From positions 296,515 through 360,514 of the forward strand of contig NZ_NPKJ01000060.1 in assembly GCF_002284575.1 (NCBI RefSeq): 64,000 bases of DNA, read 5' to 3'. This DNA is from Mesorhizobium temperatum (GTDB lineage Bacteria > Pseudomonadota > Alphaproteobacteria > Rhizobiales > Rhizobiaceae). This document shows positions 43,099 to 51,607 of the stretch, piece by piece. The notes beneath the pieces are model-generated. The model searched no databases. It saw nothing but the letters and a program-made list of their open reading frames with translations, and was not told the origin of the DNA. Both the position numbers and the translations under genes were made by a program. Position 1 is the stretch's first letter, and the number at the start of each line of letters is the position of its first letter.

Positions 43099-43382
43099 CG
43101 GCGAATGTGCACAGGATCAAAAGGGTTTGAACCCGTTGCCCGCATCAGACGCGCCCGTTGACCATCATCGCATTGAGCCAGCTATTTTCGCCACAAGACA
43201 CCGCTCCGGTACGATCGCCGGCAGTACCAAGGTCCGCAATCATCCCGATAAGCCATTGAAACCACACCAAACTATTTGACGACGTGACGCGGCGCACAGT
43301 TTGCCGCGATACTCCGGTCAACCGGGCTGGGAGGGTCCGGCAAAGCCACGATGACGACCAGGACTTCACGGGAGGAAATTTG
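43099..43382 (+). other. Divergent gap between the ilv promoter and the flavin monooxygenase gene
   Basis: Nothing beyond the ilv promoter could be assigned. A GGGAGG ribosome site for the monooxygenase gene lies at 43371-43376. Confidence 0.4.
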
Positions 43383-45185
43383 ATGCTCGACAAGGCCCCA
43401 GCCAAGAAACTGTCCGACCTGCTCGACCAATTCAGCGCAGCGCTTGCCGCCGGCAACATCGACAAGGCGGTCGGGTGCTTTCAGGAAGACTGCTACTGGC
43501 GCGACCTGGTGACCTTCACCTGGAACATCAAGACCATGGAAGGTCGCGACCAGGTGCACGACATGCTGACGAGCCAGCTGGCGAAGACAAGACCTTCGAA
43601 CTGGGCGATCGCCAAGGGCGAAGACGCCGCCGAGAGCGACGGGCTGCTCGAAGGTTGGATCAGTTTCGAAACGGAGGTCGCGCGCGGCTTCGGCCATATC
43701 AGGCTGAAGAACGGCAAGATATGGACGCTGCTCACCACCATGGTCGAGCTGAAGGGTCATGAGGAACCCGCCGGCTTCGCCCGGCCGTTGGGCGCCAAGC
43801 ATGGTCACGGAAAAAACCGGCCGACCTGGAAAGAGGAGCGTGAGAAAGAAGCCGCCGAACTTGGCTTTGTCAGTCAGCCCTACACGCTGATCATCGGCGG
43901 CGGCCAGGGCGGCATCGCGCTCGGTGCCCGGCTGAGGCAACTCGGCGTGCCGACCATCATCGTCGAGAAGAACGAGCGTGCCGGCGATTCATGGCGCAGG
44001 CGCTACAAGTCGCTCTGCCTGCACGACCCGGTCTGGTACGATCATCTGCCCTATATCGACTTCCCCAGGAACTGGCCGGTCTTCTCGCCCAAGGACAAGA
44101 TCGGCGACTGGCTGGAAATGTACACCAAGGTCATGGAGCTGAACTACTGGTCCTCCACGGAGGCCAAGAGCGCCGCCTATGACGACGAGAAAAAGGAATG
44201 GGCGGTCGTCGTCCATCGCGATGGCAAGGACATAACGCTGAAGCCGAAGCAGCTGGTGCTGGCCACCGGCATGTCTGGCCGGCCCAACACCCCGAAGTTC
44301 AAGGGCATGGAGAATTTCAAAGGTGATCAGCACCATTCTGCGAAACATCCCGGTCCGGACAGCTACGTTGGCAAGAAGGTCGTCGTCATCGGTTCGAACA
44401 ATTCCGCGCATGATATCTGCGCCGCACTCTGGGAAGCCGGCGTCGACGTCACCATGGTGCAGCGCTCGACCACGCACATCGTCAAATCCGACACGCTGAT
44501 GGATATCGGGCTCGGCGCGCTCTATTCGGAGCAAGCCGTGCAAAACGGCATGACGACGGCCAAGGCCGATCTCATCTTCGCCTCCCTGCCCTACAAGATC
44601 CTGCACGAATTCCAGATTCCGCTCTACGAGACGATGAAGAAGCGCGATGCTGCCTTCTACGAGGGCCTGGAAAGGGCCGGCTTCATGCTCGACTGGGGCG
44701 ACGACGGCTCCGGCCTGTTCATGAAATATCTCAGGCGCGGTTCCGGCTACTATATCGATATCGGCGCCTCACAGCTCATCATCGACGGCGCCATCAAGCT
44801 GAAGAGCGGCGTCGACGTGACCGAGATCAAGGAACATTCGGTCCTGCTCAGCGACGGCACCGAACTGCCGGCCGACGTCCTCGTCTATGCCACCGGCTAC
44901 GGTTCGATGAACGGCTGGGCGGCGGAGCTGATCTCGAAAGAGGTCGCCGACAAAGTCGGGAAGTGCTGGGGTCTCGGCTCGAACACCACCAAGGATCCCG
45001 GTCCTTGGGAGGGCGAACAGCGCAACATGTGGAAGCCGACGCAACAGGAAGCACTCTGGTTTCATGGCGGCAATCTGCACCAGTCACGCCACTATTCGCA
45101 GTTCCTGTCGCTGCAGTTGAAAGCACGGCACGAGGGCATCGCAACGCCGGTCTACGGGCTGCAGCAGGTCCACCACACGGGATAG
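43383..45185 (+). CDS. Flavin-containing monooxygenase with NTF2-like N-terminal domain
   Basis: The 600-residue protein has an N-terminal SnoaL/NTF2-like cone domain (about 8-130, LDQFSAALAAGNIDKAVGCFQEDCYWRDLVTF) and an FMO-type body. The FAD loop GGGQGGIALGARL is at 172-184, the second (NADPH) loop VIGSNNSAHDICAALW is near 335-350, and VLVYATGYGSMNGW comes late. FMO-type enzymes oxygenate soft nucleophiles or ketones, including plant YUCCA-like indole-pyruvate oxidases; the substrate here is not known. A strong GGGAGG ribosome site precedes ATG 43383. It is a single gene. Confidence 0.88.
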   Translation: MLDKAPAKKLSDLLDQFSAALAAGNIDKAVGCFQEDCYWRDLVTFTWNIKTMEGRDQVHDMLTSQLAKTRPSNWAIAKGEDAAESDGLLEGWISFETEVARGFGHIRLKNGKIWTLLTTMVELKGHEEPAGFARPLGAKHGHGKNRPTWKEEREKEAAELGFVSQPYTLIIGGGQGGIALGARLRQLGVPTIIVEKNERAGDSWRRRYKSLCLHDPVWYDHLPYIDFPRNWPVFSPKDKIGDWLEMYTKVMELNYWSSTEAKSAAYDDEKKEWAVVVHRDGKDITLKPKQLVLATGMSGRPNTPKFKGMENFKGDQHHSAKHPGPDSYVGKKVVVIGSNNSAHDICAALWEAGVDVTMVQRSTTHIVKSDTLMDIGLGALYSEQAVQNGMTTAKADLIFASLPYKILHEFQIPLYETMKKRDAAFYEGLERAGFMLDWGDDGSGLFMKYLRRGSGYYIDIGASQLIIDGAIKLKSGVDVTEIKEHSVLLSDGTELPADVLVYATGYGSMNGWAAELISKEVADKVGKCWGLGSNTTKDPGPWEGEQRNMWKPTQQEALWFHGGNLHQSRHYSQFLSLQLKARHEGIATPVYGLQQVHHTG

Positions 45186-45198
45186 AAATTCAGGGCTG

Positions 45199-45726
45199 TC
45201 ACCGGGACTGGCCGATGCGCTTCCAGTAGATAAGCGTACCGGTTAGTCCGCCATGCGGCTTCAATGCATAGCCCGGTATCTCACCGGCAAGCGTGAAGCC
45301 CAACCTGTCATAGAGACCGGAAGCGCCCTCCTCTGTCGCTGTATCCAGGACCAGCAGTGTGCGGCCCTTCTCGACGGCGAGGCTTTCGGCCGCCCGCATC
45401 AGGCGGGTGGCCACGCCTTTGCCGCGATGATCGACGCGGGTCATCAGCTTGGCGATCTCGGCCCGGTGCGGCTGGTTGGGGGGACAGTCGAGCAGCAAGG
45501 TAACGGTGCCGACCAGAGCCTCGCCGTCCCAGGCGCCGAGCACAGCTCTTTCGCCTCTTGCAGCCGCAATAAGCGACTTCCTCCAGAAGGCGCCTGCCAA
45601 GTCCGGCGCCAGCGGATGCATGAAACTGACTGATCCACCGGCCGCAACCGTCTCGATCACCATATCGACCAGCATTGCGTGCGTTTCCGCAGTTTGTGTC
45701 AGAGCCTTGATTTCGATGGAACTCAT
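45199..45726 (-). CDS. GNAT-family N-acetyltransferase
   Basis: The 175-residue protein has the acetyl-CoA loop LMTRVDHRGKGVATRLMRAAESLA, the strand LLVLDTATEEGASGLYDRLGF and a C-terminal strand YALKPHGGLTGTLIYWK. The acceptor is unknown; the pattern resembles small detoxifying acetyltransferases. It starts at ATG 45726; an open frame upstream has no homology. It is convergent with the flavin monooxygenase gene, 13 bases apart. Confidence 0.87.
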   Translation of the reverse strand: MSSIEIKALTQTAETHAMLVDMVIETVAAGGSVSFMHPLAPDLAGAFWRKSLIAAARGERAVLGAWDGEALVGTVTLLLDCPPNQPHRAEIAKLMTRVDHRGKGVATRLMRAAESLAVEKGRTLLVLDTATEEGASGLYDRLGFTLAGEIPGYALKPHGGLTGTLIYWKRIGQSR

Positions 45727-45784
45727 GCGTGAGCTGGTCCTTGAACAAGATGAAACGACTGTGAAGCCGTGATCGTCGCTGCCG

Positions 45785-46093
45785 TCAGTCGGAAAGGCTG
45801 GCACGCCTTCGCTTCCTGGCCCGACGAATTTCCGCGATGCGCTCGGCATCTTCTTCCTGCAGATGCCGCCCGCGCTCCAGCAGTTCGAGCGTGTATTCCT
45901 CATAGGTCAGGCCCAGCCGCTCGGCCTTGTCCAGCCGCATCAACATGACGTCACGGCTTGGCGCTTTCCAGGCTTTGGCGTGGGCCGCCTGCCAGGCAAG
46001 GAAGATGTAGGCGTCGCCCTTGCCCCATGGCGGACCCTCATAGTCGTCAAGGGGCGGCCCGCCATTGTCGGTGCGTTTGGGGCGACACGTCAT
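45785..46093 (-). CDS. Conserved-looking small hypothetical protein
   Basis: The 102-residue protein is not a family I can name. It starts with a Gly/Pro-rich segment (MTCRPKRTDNGGPPLDDYEGPPWGKGDAYIFL). An amphipathic helix region (AWQAAHAKAWKAPSRDVMLMRLDKAERLGLTYEEYTLELLERGRHL) follows, and it ends in a basic tail, RRARKRRRASLSD, that might bind nucleic acid. It begins 4 bases after the stop of the XRE-cupin gene on the same strand, so the two are probably cotranscribed. Confidence 0.7.
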   Translation of the reverse strand: MTCRPKRTDNGGPPLDDYEGPPWGKGDAYIFLAWQAAHAKAWKAPSRDVMLMRLDKAERLGLTYEEYTLELLERGRHLQEEDAERIAEIRRARKRRRASLSD

Positions 46094-46097
46094 TGCC

Positions 46098-46664
46098 TCA
46101 GCCTCTTGCCAGCGCGACCAGATAGTCGGCGGCGGCCGGTCCCGGAGCGTGGAAGGTGCAATCCGACGGCGCGCCAAGCGCCAGGCAGTCACCCGGTTCG
46201 AGATTGTGCACGATGTTGCCCTCGGTGAATTCCAGCCGTCCGGAAATCAGCCATATCTGCTGTCTGATGAAGGCATAGGACGCTGCCGGAAAGCTCACCT
46301 TGGCCCCCGCCGGCAATTGGACCCGGATCAGTTCGAGCGGCATGTCCGAGACTGGCGAAAGATGCCGCCGGACATAGCCCGTGGCGGGATCGCGCCAGAG
46401 CGGCTGATCGCTTTCGCGAAGCAGCCCACCGCCTTGCAGCTCGGCCCGCGCGATGAGGGTGGAAAGCGTCATGCCGAAGGCCGCGGCGATCCGCACGAGA
46501 AGTGCCGCGGTCGGGCTCGTCTTGCCGCGCTCTATCGTGCTGAGCATGGCTTTCGACACGTCGGACCGGTCCGCGAGCTCCGCCAGCGACCAGTCCCTCA
46601 AGGCTCTTTCGGAGTGTATTCTCCTGCCGATGGTCGAGGAGATATCGTTCGCTATATCAGTCAT
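46098..46664 (-). CDS. XRE-family regulator with cupin domain
   Basis: The 188-residue regulator has an N-terminal helix-turn-helix (IGRRIHSERALRDWSLAELADRSDVSKAMLSTIERGKTSPTAALLVRIAAAFGMTLSTLI) and a C-terminal cupin fold (PAGAKVSFPAASYAFIRQQIWLISGRLEFTEGNIVHNLEPGDCLALG). This is the PuuR/SutR-like plan, in which the cupin binds a small ligand. It probably controls itself, the small downstream gene and possibly the divergent HerA-like gene (46802); no operator is clear in the 137-base gap. Confidence 0.9.
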   Translation of the reverse strand: MTDIANDISSTIGRRIHSERALRDWSLAELADRSDVSKAMLSTIERGKTSPTAALLVRIAAAFGMTLSTLIARAELQGGGLLRESDQPLWRDPATGYVRRHLSPVSDMPLELIRVQLPAGAKVSFPAASYAFIRQQIWLISGRLEFTEGNIVHNLEPGDCLALGAPSDCTFHAPGPAAADYLVALARG

Positions 46665-46801
46665 TCATCCGGTATATCGAAATTCTGGAGTCGAGCAAGG
46701 GGGCCGATCGGTCCAATTTTTGCGAATGGTTTAATGTCCCCTACACCATCCGACCTCATCCCCCCTTAACCCCGTCGGTGTAAGGTCGATTGCCTGGGGA
46801 A

Positions 46802-48649
46802 ATGGGAAACAGCCTGTCCATGTTCGTCGACCGCGAAGCCTCCGTCGGAGAGCCGACTTTGCAGGAGCGCCGCAAGGCGGAGCAGAACGACAACCGCATT
46901 CTGGGCAATGTCGTCCAGTGCGACGGCGCGCGCGCCACCATCAGCGCCCATGCCGCCGATGCCGAAGGCACGGTCACCGCCCATTGGAGCGTCGGCAAGA
47001 TGATCTCCATCAATCTCGGCGCCACGCGAACCGTCGGCCTGGTCTACGAGATCGGCAAGTCGGATCGCGCCTGGAGCAATGCGGGCCAGAACCCGATCGA
47101 GGTCAGCATCGAGCTCATCGGCGAGGTCCGCGACGGCGCCGAGTCCGGCGCCAAACCGATTTTCGACCGCGGTATCACCACCTATCCGCATATCGGCGCC
47201 ATCGCCCACCGCATCCGCAGCCGCGACCTGCAGGCGGTCTATGATCTCGCCGGACGTCATTCGATCACCATCGGCACGCTGTCACAGGATGAGGCGATCG
47301 ACGCCAACATCGCCATCGACGACACGCTGGCGCGCCATTTCGCCATTGTCGGCACCACAGGCGTCGGCAAATCCACCGCTGTCTCGCTGCTTTTGCGCAA
47401 ATCGATCGCCGCTCGACCCGACCTGCGCGTTCTTATCCTCGATCCGCACAACGAGTTCGCCGCGTCCTTGCCCGAGCACTGCGTCAGGGTCGATTCGACG
47501 ACGCTGGACCTGCCCTTCTGGATGTTCAAGCTCGAGGAATTTGCCGAAGTGCTGTTTCGCGGGCGCGAGACCGTGCCGGAAGAGGTCGATGCCTTGCGCG
47601 ATCTCATTCCCGCAGCCAAGAACCTGTATCGCAACCCGAATTCGGGCACGTATCTCAGGCGCGGCACTGACGCACTGACCGCGGACACGCCGGTGCCCTA
47701 TCGCGTTGTCGATCTTATCAAGCAGATCGACGAGCGCATGGGACTGCTGGAAAGCAAGAACGACCGCCCCACCCTCAAGTCGCTCAAGACGCGCATCGAA
47801 TCGGCAGCCTCGGATCCGCGCTACCGCTTCATGTTCAATTCGCGGCTGATCGAAGATACGATCCACGAGACGATCGGCAATATTTTCCGCGTGCCGCATC
47901 ACGGGCGCCCGGTGACCTGCTTCGAGATGGCCGGCATGCCGTCGGAAGTGGTCAATTCCGTCTGTTCGGTGCTGGCGCGCCTGGCCTTCGACCTTGCACT
48001 GTGGAGCGAAGGCCGGCTGCGGCTGCTTTTGCTGTGCGAGGAAGCACACCGCTATATGCCGGCCGACCCGCGCCTTGGTTTTGCGCCGACCCGACACGCG
48101 CTGTCGCGCATCGCCAAGGAAGGCCGCAAATATGGCTGTTATCTCGGCATCGTCACCCAGCGCCCGGGCGAGCTCGATCCCACCATCCTGTCGCAGTGCT
48201 CGACCTTTTTCGCCATGCGGCTTGCCAATGAGCAGGACCAGGCGATCATCCGCTCGGCGATCGCCGATTCCTCGGCCTCGACGCTGGCATTTCTGTCTTC
48301 GATGGGCCAGCGCGAAGCCATCGCCTTCGGTGAGGGCGTGGCGACGACCATGCGGCTGAAGTTCGAAAAAATGTCCGATGAGCTGATTCCCGGCACGGCC
48401 AAGCGCGAGGAAGCCTTACCGTCCGAAACCGGCAAGGATGTCGACCTGGTGGCGATCGTCGAAAGGCTGCGCAACGTGCCAAAACCGCAGCAGGCGATGG
48501 CCTTCGCCGAAGTCGTGGATTCCGGCCGTCAGGCCGGCGATCCCGACTATCGCAAGCCGCCCGTCCCGCGCGTCCAACCCGACGACGATTTCGACATGCG
48601 CTATGGCCTGAAACCCGCAACCTTCGGCTTGCGCCCGCAAAACGATTGA
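46802..48649 (+). CDS. HerA-like (DUF87) ATP-binding protein
   Basis: The 615-residue FtsK/HerA-superfamily ATPase has a HAS-barrel-like N-terminal part (about 30-150), Walker A VGTTGVGKSTAV (183-194), Walker B RLLLLCEEAHRYMP (about 406-419) and the arginine-finger style end STLAFLSSMGQREAIAFGEG. HerA proteins pump DNA, usually with the nuclease NurA, but no NurA gene is next to it. It could serve DNA repair or defence; this is not decided by sequence. Start ATG 46802 (GGGG just upstream is too close); ATG 46820 is possible. Confidence 0.88.
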   Translation: MGNSLSMFVDREASVGEPTLQERRKAEQNDNRILGNVVQCDGARATISAHAADAEGTVTAHWSVGKMISINLGATRTVGLVYEIGKSDRAWSNAGQNPIEVSIELIGEVRDGAESGAKPIFDRGITTYPHIGAIAHRIRSRDLQAVYDLAGRHSITIGTLSQDEAIDANIAIDDTLARHFAIVGTTGVGKSTAVSLLLRKSIAARPDLRVLILDPHNEFAASLPEHCVRVDSTTLDLPFWMFKLEEFAEVLFRGRETVPEEVDALRDLIPAAKNLYRNPNSGTYLRRGTDALTADTPVPYRVVDLIKQIDERMGLLESKNDRPTLKSLKTRIESAASDPRYRFMFNSRLIEDTIHETIGNIFRVPHHGRPVTCFEMAGMPSEVVNSVCSVLARLAFDLALWSEGRLRLLLLCEEAHRYMPADPRLGFAPTRHALSRIAKEGRKYGCYLGIVTQRPGELDPTILSQCSTFFAMRLANEQDQAIIRSAIADSSASTLAFLSSMGQREAIAFGEGVATTMRLKFEKMSDELIPGTAKREEALPSETGKDVDLVAIVERLRNVPKPQQAMAFAEVVDSGRQAGDPDYRKPPVPRVQPDDDFDMRYGLKPATFGLRPQND

Positions 48650-48699
48650 GCCCAGCGGCCGATGAATCCTGAAGACTTTGTCACTCTCTAGACTTGGGT

Positions 48700-48842
48700 A
48701 AATCCCGGAAGGGATTCATCAGGCCGGATCGAATGACGTGGCTTTCGAGAACCCGGAGCGGAGTGGACATTTGAGTCCATGAGCACCGGAAGTCGAGAAA
48801 GCTGCGTCAGTCGGCCGGCCTCATGAATTCTCTCCGGGATTT
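48700..48842 (+). repeat. 143-bp palindromic intergenic element
   Basis: The left arm AAATCCCGGAAGGGATTCAT... (48700-48727) and the right arm, ending CTCTCCGGGATTT (48815-48842), are inverted complements with about five mismatches over 28 bases. Inner segments GACG-GGCTTTC and GAAAGC-GCGTC also pair. The element sits between two genes that are convergent in direction and ends exactly at the diguanylate cyclase stop. It resembles the rhizobial mosaic intergenic elements (RIME-like). Confidence 0.7.
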
Positions 48843-49633
48843 CAGGCGCAGACGCGGTTTCGGCCTTGCCTCTTGGCCTCATACAGCTGGCGGTCGGCGC
48901 GGCGATAAAACTCTTCGGCGGTTTCCTTGCGGTCCCAGACGGCAAGGCCAACGCTGGTGGTGATCTTCAGGCGGACATTGCCGGACAGTATCGACATGTT
49001 GGCAATCGCCTTGCGGATGCGCTCGGCGAATTTGGACAGAAGTTCGGCATCCATGTTGGGCGTGACCACTGCGAACTCCTCGCCACCCAGGCGCGCCACC
49101 ACGTCGTGATAGCGTGTCATGTCCTTGAGACAGCTGGCGACCGCCCGCAACACCTGGTCACCAACATCATGGCCGTGGGTGTCGTTGACCTGCTTGAAAT
49201 GGTCGAGATCAAGGATCATCAGCCCGACCGGCTTCTCGATGCGGCGGAATTCCTCAAGATATTCCTTCAGTGCATCGTCGAAATAGCGCCGGTTCTGCAT
49301 ACCGGTCAGGCCGTCGGTCAGCGCCGCATGCTCCAGTGTTTCCGAACGGGCGCTGAGCGAAACCGTCATGGCGCGCAACTTGCCTTCTTCCGTCGCCTGC
49401 TTGCGAATCAGCGGGTAGATGAAGAAAATGCCGAAGAACAGGGCAGTCGCCAAAAGCACGCCGGTCCCAAACAACAGCTTGTTGAGATAGATGATCTCGT
49501 CGACCCTGGCGGGTGTATGAACCTCTTCGGCGAAGGCTTGCAGAAGCCCATAGGCGTGAAGCGTCACCAGGCCGGCGGCCAGGATCACGAAGATAAAGAC
49601 GAAAAAGGCTGATTCCGCCTTGTGAAAACGCAT
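48842..49633 (-). CDS. Diguanylate cyclase with GGDEF domain
   Basis: The 263-residue membrane protein has two helices (about 9-30 and 52-77), a short linker and a GGDEF domain. The active-site motif GGEEF is at 183-187. The inhibitory-site motif RxxD (RYHD, 174-177) lies five residues upstream, so product feedback is expected. It makes c-di-GMP; the short outside loop between the two helices could sense a signal. The PilZ gene at 12858 is far away and not linked. Confidence 0.92.
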   Translation of the reverse strand: MRFHKAESAFFVFIFVILAAGLVTLHAYGLLQAFAEEVHTPARVDEIIYLNKLLFGTGVLLATALFFGIFFIYPLIRKQATEEGKLRAMTVSLSARSETLEHAALTDGLTGMQNRRYFDDALKEYLEEFRRIEKPVGLMILDLDHFKQVNDTHGHDVGDQVLRAVASCLKDMTRYHDVVARLGGEEFAVVTPNMDAELLSKFAERIRKAIANMSILSGNVRLKITTSVGLAVWDRKETAEEFYRRADRQLYEAKRQGRNRVCA

Positions 49634-49737
49634 CTGCTCCCCGTTGGAAAATTCCCAAAGACGTTATGACATGGACGGGCTTACGGAGGGTTAATTAGGA
49701 CAACTTCAACGGGAAGTCTCCCCTCAAAATCAACTTT

Positions 49738-50736
49738 TCAGGTTGCACTGGAAAGGGTATCCGAGATCGTGGATTCCACACGATCACCGGAGCGCAATCT
49801 CAGCCATTCCGGACCCAACTGATGCCTGAACCAGGTCGCCTGGCGCTTGGCATATTGTCGCGTCGCGATCTTCGCGCGCTCGATCGCTTCGGGAAAACTC
49901 AACTCGCCGGCCATTGCGGCCTGCAGTTCGCGAACGCCGATCGCTTTCATCGCCGGCAAGTCCGGATCGAGGCCAAGATCGGTCAGCCGTCTGACCTCGT
50001 CGAGAGCACCTTTCTCCAGCATGCGGTCGAACCGCGCCTCGATCCGCTCCACCAGCTCCGCTCGCTCCGGTTCGATCACAAAGAAGCGCGTGCTGGCTCT
50101 GTCGATCAACGGACGGCCGCGCTCCGCCTGCCATTCCAGGATGGAACGGCCCGACGCGTCGAGCACCTCCAGCGCTCGCACGATGCGCTGGCCGTCGGTC
50201 GGCTTCAGCATCATGCCGGCTGCCGAATCCTCGCGCAGCAGGATGCGGTGCAGCTTGGCCGCGCCCTGCTCCTGGAGTTCGTAGCGCCAGCGATCACGGA
50301 TCGACTGCGGAATGTCGGGCATTTCCGAAATGCCTTCCGCAAGCGCCCGGAAATAAAGCCCCGTACCACCGACGAAAATCGCCGGCCGTTCGAAGAACGT
50401 GCCGACCGGCCGTTCCAAGAACGCACCGTCGTCGATGAGCTTCATCACATCGCGCAGCCAGGCGCCGGTGGAATAGGGGGTGGAGGGATGGACATGTCCG
50501 TAGAGGAAATGCGGGACGCGAGCGAGCTCGGCAGCAGTCGGTCGCGCCGTCAGCACGTCGAGCACCGAATAGCCTTGCATGGAATCGGTGTTGACGACGA
50601 CGCCGCCATTGCGCTCGGCGAGGTCAAGTGCCAGGGCGGACTTGCCGCTGGCGGTCGGCCCGGCTATCAGGATCGCGTTGTTAACGCGGCCCTCGCCCGC
50701 CTGCCCGCCGGAATTTTCGATGCCGCTGATCGCCAC
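49738..50736 (-). CDS. miaA: tRNA dimethylallyltransferase MiaA
   Basis: The 332-residue enzyme adds a dimethylallyl group to N6 of A37 in tRNAs reading U-starting codons. The P-loop GPTASGKS is at 26-33; NTDSMQGYS, FVGGTGLYFRAL and QRIVRALEVL are typical further motifs. No ATG lies before the P-loop, and GTG 50736 is the nearest plausible start. That start overlaps the serB start at 50720, so the two divergent genes share 17 bases. The frame is open upstream to 51039 but lies antisense to serB. Confidence 0.93.
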   Translation of the reverse strand: MAISGIENSGGQAGEGRVNNAILIAGPTASGKSALALDLAERNGGVVVNTDSMQGYSVLDVLTARPTAAELARVPHFLYGHVHPSTPYSTGAWLRDVMKLIDDGAFLERPVGTFFERPAIFVGGTGLYFRALAEGISEMPDIPQSIRDRWRYELQEQGAAKLHRILLREDSAAGMMLKPTDGQRIVRALEVLDASGRSILEWQAERGRPLIDRASTRFFVIEPERAELVERIEARFDRMLEKGALDEVRRLTDLGLDPDLPAMKAIGVRELQAAMAGELSFPEAIERAKIATRQYAKRQATWFRHQLGPEWLRLRSGDRVESTISDTLSSAT

Positions 50737-51607
50737 GCTTGTGTCCCATCCCGCCGGCCGCGCATTGTCGCCGGCGCTTGTGAATATGGCGTCACTGTCG
50801 GTCGGCGCAAGCACTGTTCGCTGGCTGGCCGACGGCATCGCCTGCGAATTCGCTTTGCCCGAGACGGCCGAAGCCGCTGAAACGACCGCCAGCCTGCGCG
50901 CCGTGCTCGCACCCGAACCGGTCGACGTTATCGTCCAGCAGGCCGAGGGAAGGCGGAAGAAAATCCTCATCGCCGATATGGATTCGACTGTTATCGACCA
51001 GGAGTGCATCGACGAGCTTGCCGACGAGATCGGCGTCAAGGACTACGTCGCCGCCATCACGGCGCGATCGATGAATGGCGAGATCGCTTTCGAGCCGGCC
51101 TTGCGCGAGCGGGTGGCGCTGCTGAAAGGCCTCGACGCTATCGTGGTCGACCGCGTCATCGCCAACCGCCTGACGCTGGCTTCCGGCGGCCGCGCGCTTG
51201 TCCAGACCATGCGGGCCAGCGGCGCATGGACTGCACTCGTGTCGGGTGGCTTCAATGTCTTTACTTCACGCATCGCCGCCATGCTCGGGTTTCAGGAGAA
51301 CCGCGCCAACCGCCTGATCGAGCAGGATGGCCGCTTCACCGGGCTGGTGGCCGAGCCGATCCTGGGGCGCGCCGCCAAGGCCGATGCGCTGCTTGAGATT
51401 TCGGCGCGCCTCGGGCTGACGACCGCCGACGCCCTTGCTGTCGGCGATGGCGCCAACGACCTCGACATGATCCGCCTTGCCGGCACCGGTGTGGCACTTC
51501 ATGCCAAGCAGGTCGTGGCGGCGGAGGCAAAATTCCGCATCGATCATGGCGACCTGACCGCGCTTCTCTATCTGCAGGGCTACCGGCGGGAGGAATTTGT
51601 AGAGTGA
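50720..51607 (+). CDS. serB: Phosphoserine phosphatase SerB
   Basis: The 295-residue HAD-family phosphatase completes serine synthesis by removing phosphate from phosphoserine. An N-terminal ACT-like part (1-75) precedes the nucleophile motif DMDST (86-90), VSGGFNVFTSRIA with the motif II serine, and GDGANDLDM with the motif III aspartates. ATG 50720 fits the family start (MPLIATLVSHPAG). The gene is divergent from miaA with overlapping 5' ends. An acetyltransferase gene begins at its last codon. Confidence 0.95.
   Translation: MPLIATLVSHPAGRALSPALVNMASLSVGASTVRWLADGIACEFALPETAEAAETTASLRAVLAPEPVDVIVQQAEGRRKKILIADMDSTVIDQECIDELADEIGVKDYVAAITARSMNGEIAFEPALRERVALLKGLDAIVVDRVIANRLTLASGGRALVQTMRASGAWTALVSGGFNVFTSRIAAMLGFQENRANRLIEQDGRFTGLVAEPILGRAAKADALLEISARLGLTTADALAVGDGANDLDMIRLAGTGVALHAKQVVAAEAKFRIDHGDLTALLYLQGYRREEFVE

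Noticed and set aside
46802..49633. Defence island around the HerA-like gene
   Set aside because: No nuclease, restriction, toxin or other effector gene is adjacent; neighbours are an acetyltransferase, regulator and diguanylate cyclase.
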